Notes under the pieces: generated by a model | Seen by the model: only the letters and a program-made list of their open reading frames with translations | Database searches by the model: none | What the model was told of the DNA's origin: nothing | Shown: positions 1 to 9,656 of the stretch, piece by piece | Layout: each line of letters starts with the position of its first letter | How positions within the stretch are numbered: position 1 is the stretch's first letter | Origin: JAIBJN01 sp963842305 | Lineage (GTDB): Bacteria > Actinomycetota > Thermoleophilia > Gaiellales > Gaiellaceae | DNA length: 64,000 nucleotides | Direction: 5' to 3' | Assembly: GCA_963842305.1 (NCBI GenBank) | Contig: CAWJFW010000002.1 | Location: 310,001 to 374,000, forward strand | Translations under genes and position numbers: made by a program

Positions 1-557
1 TCGCCTCGGTGGCGCCCACCCGCGTCACGCTCAAGTCGGGCAAGGAGATCGAGGCTCACACACTGGTCTGGGGCGCGGGCCTCGTGGCGAATCCCATCGT
101 CGAGTCCCTCGGGCTCGAACTCGAGCACGGGAAGCGCATTCCGACGGAGCCGGATCTCAGGGTGAAGGGACATCCCGAGGTGTTCGCGGTCGGCGACATA
201 GCGTGGATCACCGATACGGGGACGAGCACGGTCCTTCCGCAGCTGGGCTCCGTCGCCCTGCAGGCCGGCGAGCGTGCCGGCGAGAACATTGCCCGGCGCA
301 TCGCGGGGAAGGAGACCGAGCCCTTCGTCTACCACGACAAGGGCACGATGGCGACGATCGGACGGGGGGCGGCAGTCGTCCAGTTCCGTCACGGTCGGAC
401 AATGAAGGGCAAGGCTGCATCGCTTGCCTGGGGCACGGTGCACCTCGCCCTGCTTTCCACGGGCGAGGACCGGGCCAAGGCGCTGGTGGACTGGACGTGG
501 GCGGGCTTTTCGCACGAGCGCCCCGGACGGATCACCGTGCGGACGGAAGAGAAGTGA
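1..557 (+). CDS. Type II NADH dehydrogenase, C-terminal part (5' end outside window)
   Basis: The reading frame is open at the left edge, so the N-terminal FAD domain is missing. What remains is the second half of an FAD/NAD-dependent oxidoreductase of the NDH-2 type: 'TLVWGAG' precedes 'VFAVGDIAW', the segment that contacts the FAD pyrophosphate in this family, followed by 'LPQLGSVALQAGERAGENIARRI' (seen as a helix continuing from the FAD site) and a C-terminal region 'GTMATIGRGAAVV' typical of NDH-2. Such enzymes sit on the inner face of the membrane and pass electrons from NADH to quinone without pumping protons. It could feed the cytochrome bd oxidase encoded 7 kb downstream. A wider flavin disulfide-reductase role cannot be excluded from the fragment. 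Confidence 0.8.
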   Translation, partial: ASVAPTRVTLKSGKEIEAHTLVWGAGLVANPIVESLGLELEHGKRIPTEPDLRVKGHPEVFAVGDIAWITDTGTSTVLPQLGSVALQAGERAGENIARRIAGKETEPFVYHDKGTMATIGRGAAVVQFRHGRTMKGKAASLAWGTVHLALLSTGEDRAKALVDWTWAGFSHERPGRITVRTEEK

Positions 558-648
558 GCGTGTTTACCCCAGCATCTTTGGCGACGAGGCTCGTACCGCT
601 GCGACGCGATAGCGTCTCCGCGAACCATGCCTAGGAGGAGCGGCTGAT

Positions 649-2060
649 ATGGCAAGGACATCGCAGGTCACTGACGGTCTGGAGAACGGAGACGTGCTGG
701 TCATCTTCGGGATCACCGGCGACCTTGCGAAGGTGATGACCTTCCATTCGCTCTACCGGCTCGAGGCGCGCGGGTTGCTTACGGGCCCGATCGTCGGCGT
801 CGCGGTCGACGACTGGACGGTCGACCAGCTCGTCGAGCGTGCCCGCGAGTCGATCGTCGGCACCGGCGAGAAGCTGAAGAAGAAGGTGTTCGACCGCTTG
901 GCGGCGCGGTTCGACTACGTCTCCGGCGACTTCAACGACGCTGCGACGTACAAGCGCGTCGGCAAGGCGATCAAGGGCGCAAAGCGGCCAGTCTTCTACC
1001 TGGAGATCCCCCCCTTCCTCTTCGGCACGGTCGTCAAGGGGCTCTCGGAGGCCGGGCTCACGGAGAACGCGCGCGTCGTCGTGGAGAAGCCCTTCGGCCA
1101 CGACCTCGAATCCGCCCGTGCGCTCGCCGACGAGTTGCATCAGTACGTCGACGAGTCGCAGATCTACCGGATCGACCACTTCCTCGGGAAGATGGGGCTC
1201 CAAGAGATCCTCTTCCTGCGGTTCGCGAACACGATGCTCGAGCCGGTCTGGAACCGGAACTACATCGAGTGCGTCGAGATCACGATGGCCGAGAACTTCG
1301 GCGTCGAGGATCGAGGCCACTTCTACGACCCGGTCGGCGCGCTGCGTGACGTCGTTGTGAACCACCTCATGCAGGTGGTCGCCGCCACGGCGATGGAGCC
1401 TCCGTCGGGTGGCGACACCGGGACGCTCAAGGACGGCATGGTTGCCCTGTTTCGCTCGGTCCGCACGGCCGACCCCGCCCATTACGTCCGCGGCCAGTAC
1501 GACGGGTACCTCAAGATCGACGGCGTCGATCCGAAGTCGACGACGGAAACGTACGCCGCGCTGCGGCTCGAGATCGACAACTGGCGCTGGTCGGACGTCC
1601 CCTTCTTCATCCGGACGGGGAAGCGGTTGCCGGCGCTCCAGACCGAGGTCAGGCTCGTCTTCAAGCATCCGCCGCGCCTCGGCTTCGGGGTCATCGACAG
1701 CAGCACGGCACCGGACCAGTTCGTCATCAAGCTCGACCCCACGACCGGCGTTCGCACCATCCTCACGGCGCACCGGGCCGACGCGAAGAGGCCCGAGGCG
1801 GTCACGCTCGACATGGAGTTCGCCGAGGAAGGCGGCGAGGGCCCGACCCCCTACGAGGTGCTGCTCGATGCGGCCATGGTCGGACAGAGCGTTCGCTTCA
1901 CGCGCCAGGACGGGGTCGAGGAGACCTGGCGGATCATGCAGCCCCTGCTGGATACCCGCCGCAGGTGCATCCGTACAAGCCGGGCACGTGGGGCCCGAAG
2001 GCCGCAGATAAGCTCGTCGCGGGCCACGGGAAGTGGCACGGGCCCTGGTTGGCGTCATGA
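649..2060 (+). CDS. zwf: Glucose-6-phosphate 1-dehydrogenase (one frameshift near the 3' end)
   Basis: First enzyme of the oxidative pentose phosphate pathway (glucose 6-phosphate + NADP to 6-phosphogluconolactone). The N-terminus carries the nucleotide-binding 'IFGITGDLAK'; 'VEKPFGHD' and the active-site motif 'YRIDHFLGK' (about residue 173) are intact. A GGAG ribosome site lies just upstream of the ATG at 649. The frame breaks in the CCC run at 1955-1957; adding one C restores 'DTPPQVHPYKPGTWGP' and the usual C-terminus ending in TGA at 2058-2060. Without the correction the frame runs on to 3468 through the next gene. The homopolymer location makes a consensus error more likely than a real mutation. 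The stop overlaps the next ATG (ATGA), so this is the first gene of a four-gene operon. Confidence 0.93.
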
Positions 2061-3949
2061 GCGCCGAGCCCTCGCCCAAGGCAAACGGGCAGAGCGCGGC
2101 CGCACCGTCGCCGTTCCCGCCGATCGCGGACTACGCATTCCTCTCGAACTGCCACACCGGCGCCCTCGTCGCCCCGGACGGTGCCGTCGACTGGCTCTGC
2201 ATCCCGTCCTTCGACTCGCCGAGCGTGTTCGGGAGCCTGCTCGACCGGGGCGCCGGCGCGTTCCGGCTCGGGCCTTTCGGCATCAACCATCCAACTGCGC
2301 AGGCCTACGAGCCCGGCACGAACGTCCTCGTCACCACATGGAAGACGCCGACCGGCTGGATCGTCGTCCGCGACGCTCTCACCATCGGGCCCTGGGGCCG
2401 CGAGGACACGGTCACGCCGCACACGCGCCCTCCTGCCGACGACGACGCCGACCACATGCTGGTCCGGACGGTCGAGTGCCTCGACGGGACCGTCGAGGTC
2501 GAGCTCGTGTGCGAGCCGGTGTTCGACTACGCACGCGTGCCGGCCGAGTGGACGCTCGTCGACGACGGCAGGCACGCCGCCGACGCGAGCGGGGGCGGCC
2601 TCACCTTCCGGCTGCAGACCGACATGGCGCTCGGTATCGAGGGCGACCGCGTCCGGGCACGGCATGCGCTCAACCGGGGCGAGCGGGTCTTCTCTTCCCT
2701 CTCCTGGGGGGAGGACCTCGTTTCGCCCGTCGACGTCGACGAGGCCGTGCAGCGACTCGACGCGACGGTTCAGTTCTGGCGCCGCTGGCTGGGGCGGGCC
2801 CGGCTGCCCGACCACCGCTGGCGCGACCCGATCCAGCGCTCGGCCCTCGCCATCAAGGGCCTGACCTACATGCCGACGGGATCGACGGTCGCCGCGCTCA
2901 CCACGTCGCTGCCCGAGACGCCCGGCGGCGAGCGCAACTGGGACTACCGCTTCACCTGGATGCGCGACTCGACGTTCACGCTCCGGGCCCTGCACTTCCT
3001 GAATCTCGACTGGGAGGCCGACGAGTTCATCCAGTTCGTGGCCGATCTCGAGTCCAACGACGACGGCGCGCTGCAGATCATGTACGGGATCGACGGCCGG
3101 CGGGACCTGACGGAGTCGACCCTGGACGAGCTCTCCGGCTACGGGGGCGCCCAGCCGGTGCGCGTCGGCAACGGCGCGTTCGACCAGCGCCAGAACGACG
3201 TCTTCGGCGCAGTCCTCGACTCTTTCCTGCTCCACACTCGCAGGAGCCAGCGCCTGCCGCGACGCCTGTGGCCGATCATCCAGGCCCAGGCCGAGTGCGC
3301 GACGCAGGTCTGGCAGAATCCCGACCAGGGCATCTGGGAGGCGCGCGGCGCGCCGCAGCACTACGTCTCGTCGAAGCTCATGTGCTGGGTCGCTCTGGAC
3401 CGCGCAGCCGATCTCGCGGGTATCCGCGGCGAGCCGGAGCTTCAGGCCACGTGGCGGGGCACCGCTGACGAGATCAAGGCGGACGTTCTGGAGCACGGCT
3501 TGAAAGACGGCGTGCTCCGCCAGCACTACGCGACCGACTCGCTCGACGCGTCCGTCCTCCTGGCCGCCATCCTCGGCTTCCTGCCGCCGACCGACGAGCG
3601 TCTGCGTGCCAGCGTCCTCGCCATCGACGAGCAGCTGACCGAGAACGGCTTCGTCCTTCGCTACCGCACCGACGAGACCGACGACGGTCTCTCCGGCAAG
3701 GAAGGCACGTTCCTCATCTGCTCGTTCTGGCTCGTCTCGGCACTGGCGGTCATCGGCGAGGAGCAGAAGGCGCGCGACCTGATGGAGCGCCTGCTCCGGA
3801 TCGCCTCGCCGCTCGGCCTCTACGCCGAGGAGTTCGAGACGGGAACGGCGCGCCACCTCGGCAACTTCCCGCAGGCCTTCTCGCACCTCGCCCTGATCGA
3901 GGCGGCCGCCCGCATCATCCTCACCGAGCTCGTGGAGGAGGTCTCATGA
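2057..3949 (+). CDS. Glycoside hydrolase family 15 protein (trehalase/glucoamylase-like)
   Basis: A 630-residue GH15 enzyme. The N-terminal beta domain begins with 'IADYAFLSNCHTGALVAPDGAVDWLC', here quoted only as its pieces 'IADYAFLSNC' and 'GAVDWLCIPSFDSPS'. The catalytic barrel shows 'RNWDYRFTWMRDSTFTL', 'GIWEARG' and the C-terminal 'LGNFPQAFSHLALIEAA', all family hallmarks. Mycobacterial homologues hydrolyse trehalose, others release glucose from alpha-glucans; the substrate cannot be decided from sequence. No signal peptide, so cytoplasmic. I chose ATG 2057 over the GTG at 2033 because it overlaps the corrected zwf stop as ATGA. The product glucose could feed the downstream epimerase and oxidoreductase. 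Confidence 0.9.
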   Translation: MSAEPSPKANGQSAAAPSPFPPIADYAFLSNCHTGALVAPDGAVDWLCIPSFDSPSVFGSLLDRGAGAFRLGPFGINHPTAQAYEPGTNVLVTTWKTPTGWIVVRDALTIGPWGREDTVTPHTRPPADDDADHMLVRTVECLDGTVEVELVCEPVFDYARVPAEWTLVDDGRHAADASGGGLTFRLQTDMALGIEGDRVRARHALNRGERVFSSLSWGEDLVSPVDVDEAVQRLDATVQFWRRWLGRARLPDHRWRDPIQRSALAIKGLTYMPTGSTVAALTTSLPETPGGERNWDYRFTWMRDSTFTLRALHFLNLDWEADEFIQFVADLESNDDGALQIMYGIDGRRDLTESTLDELSGYGGAQPVRVGNGAFDQRQNDVFGAVLDSFLLHTRRSQRLPRRLWPIIQAQAECATQVWQNPDQGIWEARGAPQHYVSSKLMCWVALDRAADLAGIRGEPELQATWRGTADEIKADVLEHGLKDGVLRQHYATDSLDASVLLAAILGFLPPTDERLRASVLAIDEQLTENGFVLRYRTDETDDGLSGKEGTFLICSFWLVSALAVIGEEQKARDLMERLLRIASPLGLYAEEFETGTARHLGNFPQAFSHLALIEAAARIILTELVEEVS

Positions 3950-5506
3950 CCGAGAGCTACGACGTCATCATCATCGGGAGCGGCGCGGGCGGCGGCACGC
4001 TTGCGCACCGCCTCGCCCCCTCCGGAAAGCGCATCCTCCTGCTCGAGCGGGGCGGCTGGCTCCCGCGCGAGCCGGAGAACTGGCTCGCGCAGGACGTCTT
4101 CGTCGAGAACCGCTACGTCTCGCCCGAGACGTGGTACGACGCGAAGGGGAAGCCGTTCCAGCCCCAGATCCACTACTTCGTCGGCGGTGCGACCAAGCTC
4201 TACGGCGCCGCGCTCTATCGCCTTCGCCGGGAGGACTTCGGCGAGCTTCGCCACCACGACGGCATCTCGCCGGCCTGGCCGATCTCCTACGACGAGCTCG
4301 AGCCCTACTACACGCAGGCGGAGCAGCTCTACCAGGTGCACGGTGCGCGCGGCGAGGATCCGACAGAGCCCCCGTCGAGCGCGCCGTATCCCCACCCGGC
4401 CGTCTCGCACGAGCCCCGCATCCAGCAGCTCTCGGACGACCTGAGCTGCAGCCGGCTACCAGCCGTTCCACGCGCCGTGCGGGATCCTGCTCGACGAGTC
4501 GAACCCGCCCTACGCGACGCTGCGTGCGCTGCGCCAACTGCGACGGTTTCCCCTGCGTCCTCCACGCGAAGTCGGACGCCGAGGTCATCGCCGTCCGCCC
4601 GGCGCTCGAGCACCCAACATCACCCTGATGACGAACGCGCGCGCGGTGAAGCTGGAGACGAACGACGCCGGCACCGACGTGACCGGCGTCGTCGTCGAGC
4701 ACGACGGTCAGGACGGAGACGTTCTACGGCCGACCTCGTCGTCGTCTCGTGCGGCGCGGCCAACTCGGCCAGGCTCCTGCTCGAGTCGGCGACGGACAAG
4801 CATCCGAACGGCCTCGCGAACGGCTCCGACCAGGTCGGGCGCAACTTCATGTTCCACGACAGCCCGGCGGTGCTTGCCCTCTCCCGCGAGGAGAACCCGA
4901 CCATCTACCAGAAGACCCTCGGGCTGAACGACTTCTACTTCGGCGCGGACGACTTCGACTACCCGCTCGGGAACGTCCAGATGGTGGGGAAGTCCCAGGC
5001 GCCCATGTTCCGCGGGGAGAAGCCGGTCGAGACGAGGCTCGCGCCGCAGTGGTCCCTCGAGCGGATCGCGCGACACGCGATCGACTTCTGGCTCTCGACC
5101 GAGGACCTGCCCAGCGCCCGACAACCGCGTCACGGTGGACGGCGACGGCAAGGTGACGCTGAGCTACTCGGAGACGAACGCCGAGGCCAAGAAGCGGCTC
5201 TACGAGAAGGTGAAGTCGATCGTCGGGGAGCTCGACATGAACCCGGGCCATCTCATCCACCGGTTCGCCTACATGAAGAACGAGATCCCGGAGGCCGGGC
5301 TGCGCGCACCAAGCGGGCACATGCCGGTTCGGCGCCGACCCGGCCGACTCGGTGCTTGAACACCGACTGCCGTGCGCACGAGGTCGACAACCTCTACGTC
5401 GTCGACACGAGCTTCTTCCCGTCGATCGGCGCCGTGAATCCCGCGCTCACGGCGATGGCGAACGCGCTCCGCGTCGGGCGACCACCTGCTCGAGCGGATG
5501 ACGTAA
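3946..5506 (+). CDS. GMC-type FAD oxidoreductase (several frameshifts)
   Basis: Starts with the FAD dinucleotide motif 'DVIIIGSGAGGGTLAHRLA', then 'GGATKLYGAALYRLR' and, in the last part, 'CRAHEVDNLYVVDTSFFPS' plus 'NPALTAMANALRVG', which form the GMC C-terminal FAD/substrate segment. The frame changes at about 4447, 4500-4620, 4735, 5112, 5305 and 5480, but each piece carries conserved family sequence ('CGILLDESNPPYAT', 'CANCDGFPCVLHAKSDAEV'), so I read it as one gene ending at TAA 5504-5506. Multiple sequencing indels are the simplest explanation; a pseudogene is possible. The family includes glucose and choline dehydrogenases. ATGA overlap with the GH15 gene and proximity of an aldose epimerase suggest sugar oxidation. 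Confidence 0.82.
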
Positions 5507-5522
5507 GTCCACAGGACGTCGG

Positions 5523-6446
5523 ATGAGGACTGAGGCCGGCGGGCATTCGGGCGAGCAGTTCGAGATCGCGTTCGGCGACCAGCGCGCGACTGTCGCTGAG
5601 GTCGGCGGCGGACTGCGAACGTACTCGGCGGGCGGGCTGGAGCTGCTCGACGGCTATCCCGCCGACGAGCCGGCGACGTCCGGCCGCGGACAGGTGCTGA
5701 TCCCGTGGCCGAACCGGCTGGAGGACGGGCGCCTACGACTTCGACGGTCATCGCCACCAGCTCCCGCTGACCGAGCCGGAGCGGGGGAACGCGATCCACG
5801 GCCTCGTGCGCGACGCGCTCTGGACGATCGGCGAACGGACGTCTGATCGCGTCGTCGTCGAGCATGACCTGCAACCGCAACCCGGGTATCCGTTCGAACT
5901 CTCCCTCCGCGTCGAGTACGCGCTCTCCGCGAGGCGGGCTGAGCGTCCGGACGACCGCGACCAACACCGGGCGGGAAGCCTGTCCATACGGGGCGGGCCA
6001 GCATCCGTACGTCACGGTCGGAGCGCCGACAGTCGACTCTGCGATCCTGCTCGCGCCCGGCCGAACGGTGCTGCACGTCGACGAGCGCGGCCTGCCGGTC
6101 GGCACCGGCCCAGTCGACGGGACCGAGTACGACTTCCGCCGTCCGCGGCCGATCGGAGCGACGAAGCTCGACCACGCGTTCACCGATCTCGAACGAGGGG
6201 CCGATGGGTGCGCGCGCGTCGAGCTGCGGGACCCGACGAGCCGGGCGGGCCTGACGCTCTGGGTCGACGAGAGCTACCGCTACGTGCAGCTCTTCACCGG
6301 CGATCCACTACCGGACGTCGCACGCCGGAGCCTCGCAGTCGAGCCGATGACCTGCCCGCCGAACGCCTTCCGGACCGGCGAGGATCTCATCCGCCTTGGA
6401 GCCCGGTGCCTCCGTCACGAGCGCCTGGGGCATCGTCCCCGGGTGA
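5523..6446 (+). CDS. Aldose 1-epimerase (mutarotase), frameshifted
   Basis: Galactose mutarotase-like protein that interconverts alpha and beta anomers of glucose or related aldoses. Visible pieces: 'LIPWPNRLEDG' (substrate-binding arginine region), 'NAIHGLVRDALW' with the conserved His, 'YGAGQHPYVTVG' with the second catalytic His, 'FTDLERGADG', and the C-terminal 'VEPMTCPPNAFRTGEDL' followed by 'PGASVTSAWGIVPG'. Frame changes occur near 5735, 5930 and 6400; the corrected stop is TGA 6444-6446, directly abutting the stop of the convergent gene. As last gene of the zwf-GH15-GMC operon it would supply the anomer needed by the upstream dehydrogenases. Indels look like the same error class as in its neighbours. 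Confidence 0.87.
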
Positions 6447-7136
6447 TTACGGAGGAGTCGGCAGGAGGAGGACCAGCACGCCTCCAAAGATCAGGAGGCC
6501 GGTGCCCACCGCGAGCAGGCCGTAGCGGACGGCCCGCACCGGCATCTGCGTGCTGATCCCGACGAGGAAGAGCACGCTCGCGAGGATGACGGTGGTCCGA
6601 ATGTAGTTGTCGGCAGTCTTCGCATCGTCCTCTCCCTCGGCGAGGAGCTCGTCCGCTTCCCGATCCAGCTCGCGTGACTCGGCCAGGCCCGTCGGCTTGT
6701 ACTCAGGCATCACCTGCGGCCCTGCAGGAGCGTTCGGGTTCGTGAACGGGTTCGTTGCCAGCCACGCCTCGAATGCGACCCGGTACTCGGGTCTGAAGCG
6801 CCGCTCGGCGACCTCCATTGCGTTTTCGTCGCCGGCGATGTAGGCGGTGAACCACGCGTTGAACGACGCCGCGTCCGCTGCGCGGAAGGTGACGGATTCC
6901 TGGAAGGACCGGTTCGCCTTCGTCCGAGTCGTCGCGGCCTGCGCGAGCGCCAGAGACGATTCAGTCCCCCACTTGGCCGCCGAGAAGCCGGAGTACGCGG
7001 CGACGATCGTGACGATCGAGAGGAGGACCGCCTCCCCGATAGAGAGCGCGCGGTCGTGCCGGCTTTGCCCGACCGGATGCCTGGCGTGCTGGCCGATCTC
7101 CCTGCCGACGTCGGTCGGCGAAAGCGCTTCTGGCAC
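6447..7136 (-). CDS. Membrane protein of unknown function, three predicted TM segments
   Basis: About 229 residues with one hydrophobic segment near the N-terminus ('EAVLLSIVTIVAAYSGFSAAKW'; given as the stretch around residue 40), a long soluble alpha-helical middle rich in Glu/Arg/Lys ('ESRELDREADELLAEGEDDA'), and two C-terminal hydrophobic helices ('TTVILASVLFLVGIS', 'LLAVGTGLLIFGGVLVLLL'). This N-TM, coil, two-TM pattern is common in uncharacterised actinobacterial membrane proteins; I do not recognise a function. The first possible start (7232) would overlap cydA, so the GTG at 7136 (protein beginning VPEALS) is preferred. Divergent from cydA with a 73-bp gap. Confidence 0.6.
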   Translation of the reverse strand: MPEALSPTDVGREIGQHARHPVGQSRHDRALSIGEAVLLSIVTIVAAYSGFSAAKWGTESSLALAQAATTRTKANRSFQESVTFRAADAASFNAWFTAYIAGDENAMEVAERRFRPEYRVAFEAWLATNPFTNPNAPAGPQVMPEYKPTGLAESRELDREADELLAEGEDDAKTADNYIRTTVILASVLFLVGISTQMPVRAVRYGLLAVGTGLLIFGGVLVLLLPTPP

Positions 7137-7209
7137 GTTTGCGATTGTCGCAGGACGGTCCGACCGCGTGGTCGAGGCCGGGATGTAAGGATGCCGGACG
7201 GCGACGCCC

Positions 7210-8600
7210 ATGAGCACGCTCGCGATCTCCACGGTCGACCTGGCCCGCGTCCAGTTCGCGACAACCTCGATCTACCACTTCTTCTTCGTGCCGCTGACGC
7301 TCGGGCTGGGGCCGCTCGTCGCGGTCATGCAGACGCATGTGGCACCGGACGCGGGACGAGCGCTGGCTTCGGCTGACGCACTTCTTCGGGACGCTGTTCC
7401 TGATCAACTTCGCGATCGGCGTCGCCACGGGCCTCGTCCAGGAGTTCGAGTTCGGGATGAACTGGTCGGTCTACTCGAAGTTCGTCGGCAACGTCTTCGG
7501 CGCACCGCTCGCCATGGAGGGGCTCGCAGCGTTCATGCTCGAGGCGACGTTCCTCGGCCTCTGGATCTTCGGCTGGAACCGCCTGTCGCCGCGCGTCCAC
7601 CTGGCGACGTGTGGATGTCGTGGCCGGAGCTGGCTGTCGGCGTTCTTCATCCTCGTCGCGAACTCGTGGATGCAGCGGCCTGTCGGGTCAAGGTCACGGA
7701 CGGCGAGCCGAGCTGACGAGCATCTGGGCGCTGCTGTCCAACGGTTTCGCCCTTGTCGCCTACCTGCGCACGTTATTCTCGTCGGCCTGACTTCGGCGCG
7801 ATCCTCGTGCTGGGCATCTGCTGCTGGCACTTCCTGCGCGGCGCAACGTCGAGGTCTTCCTCAATGCGGCCAAGCTCGCGCTCATCGTCCGGTGCCGGTC
7901 TCCGCGTGAAGCTCTGGCTCGGCAGCCACCTCGGGACGTCGTCACGGACTGTCAGCCGATGAAGATCGCCGCGACCGAGGCGCAGTGGGACACGTGCCAG
8001 CCCTGCGCCTTCTCGCTCTTCCAGGTCGGCGGCTTCACCGTGGACGATCAGACCCCGTCCATCGACATCGAGATCCCCAGGATGCTCTCGTTCCTCGCCA
8101 CCGGCTCGTTCGACGGCGAGGTGCAGGGCATGAACGCGGTCCAGTCGCAGTACGAGCAGCAGTACGGCTCCGGCGACTACATTCCGCCCGTTAGGGCGGC
8201 CTACTGGAGCATGCGGATCATGGCCTATCTGGGATCGCTCGTTTTCCTCGTGGCCGCGATCGGCGCGTTCTTGATGTGGCGAGGACGGCTCGAGCGAGGG
8301 CGCTGGTTCCTCTGGGTGAGCGTCGTCTCGATCGCGTTCCCGTACCTCGCCGCCCTCGCGGGCTGGGTGCTCTCCGAGGTGGGTCGACAACCCTGGATCG
8401 TCCAGGGCCTCCTGAAGACCGCGGACGCCAACTCCCCGAGCGTCGGGACGTCGACGATCGCGCTGAGCCTCGGCACCTTCGCCGGTCTCTACGTGCTGCT
8501 CGCCGTCGTCGACTTCATCCTGATGCGCCACTACGCGACCCTCGATCCGGCGCCCGCCGGTGGCGACGGGGACGAGGCCGCCCCGGCGCTGGGGTACTGA
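7210..8600 (+). CDS. cydA: Cytochrome bd ubiquinol oxidase subunit I (frameshifted)
   Basis: Quinol-oxidising, haem-carrying subunit of the high-affinity terminal oxidase. N-terminal 'RVQFATTSIYHFFFVPLTLGL' region carries the His that ligates haem b595, followed by 'THFFGTLFLINFAIGVATGL', 'QEFEFGMNWSVYSKFVG' and 'ALAMEGLAAFMLEATFLGLW'-type sequence (position about 7500). The C-terminal third reads cleanly from 7959 ('RMLSFLATGSFDGEVQGMN', 'WIVQGLLKTADANSPSV'). Frame changes lie near 7340, 7610, 7700, 7800 and 7900, all within recognisable CydA sequence, consistent with base-call indels. Stop TGA overlaps the ATG of cydB (TGATG). First gene of cydABDC. Confidence 0.9.
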
Positions 8601-9650
8601 TGGACCTCGAGCTCCTCTGGTTCTGCCTCGTCGCCTTCTTCTGGGCCGGCTATTTCCTGCTCGAGGGCTTCGACTTCGGGGTCGGCATGCTGCTGCCGTT
8701 CCTGCCCGAAGGACGAGCGCGAGCGCCGGGTCATGTTCGAGACGATCGGCCCCGTCTGGGACGGGAACGAGGTCTGGCTCGTCGTCGCCGGCGCCGCGAC
8801 CTTCGCCGCCTTCCCGGCTGGTACGGGACGATGTTCTCGGGCCTCTACCTCGCGCTCCTGCTCGTGCTCGTCCTCCTGATCGTCCGCGTCGTCTCCTTCG
8901 AGTGGCGCGAGAAGCGCGACAGCCCTCGCTGGCGGGCGACCTGGATGTGGGCGAACACGATCGGGAGCATCGGAGCCCCACTCATCTGGGGCGTGGGCCT
9001 CTCGAACCTCGTCCACGGCCTCCCGATCGACTCGGACGGGCATTACGCCGGGAGCTTCTGGGATCTCTTCAGCGCGTACACCGTTTTCGCCGGGTTGGCG
9101 GCGGTGCTGCTCTTCGCCTTCCACGGGGCGATCTTCCTGACGTTGAAGACGACCGGCGACCTGCTCGAGCGGGCGCGACACGCCTCGCGCCGACTCGCGC
9201 TCCCGGCGGCGCTCGTCGCCGGCGCCTTCCTCGTCTGGACGGTCTGGGTGGCGGTCGACCGGAACGACAAGGACGTCTTCCCGCCCGTCCTCCCGGCCGC
9301 CGCCGCGATCGTCGTCCTCGTCCTCGCCGTCGCGTTCGCCTTCTCCGGCCGGAGCGGCTGGGCGTTCACGATGACCGGCGCCGGCGCGGTGCTGCTCGTC
9401 GCGACCCTCTTCACGAGTCTCTATCCGCGCGTCATGGTCTCGCAGCCGGAGTTCGCGCAACAGCCTCACGGTCGAAGGCACCGCCTCCTCGCACTACGCG
9501 CTGACGGTGATGAGCGTCGTCGCCCTGGTCGTCGCGCCGATCGTCGTCCTCTACCAGGCCTGGTCGTACCACGTCTTCCGCGGGCGCCTCGGCCTCGAGG
9601 AGCCGCCGGGGAGCCCGGTCGACCTGATCGCCCGGAAGACCGAAGGTTAG
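8600..9650 (+). CDS. cydB: Cytochrome bd ubiquinol oxidase subunit II (frameshifted)
   Basis: Second membrane subunit of the bd oxidase. Starts 'MDLELLWFCLVAFFWAGYFLLEGFDFGVG' (quoted in part: 'LLEGFDFGVGMLLPF'), the signature N-terminus of CydB. The other reading frame between about 8715 and 8815 gives 'FETIGPVWDGNEVWLVVAGAATFAAFP', the conserved segment of the family (seen in part as 'PVWDGNEVWLVVAGAA'), showing indels rather than divergence. The C-terminal frame change near 9460 restores 'LTVMSVVALVVAPIVVLYQAW'-type TM and the end at TAG 9648-9650. Seven bases separate it from cydD, so translation is likely coupled. Confidence 0.9.
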
Positions 9651-9656
9651 GCCGCC

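Noticed and set aside
649..3468. A single 939-residue frame covering zwf and half of the GH15 gene
   Set aside because: The frame leaves zwf through a one-base loss in a CCC run; beyond 1960 it is Arg/Gly-rich shadow sequence while another frame carries clear GH15 similarity.
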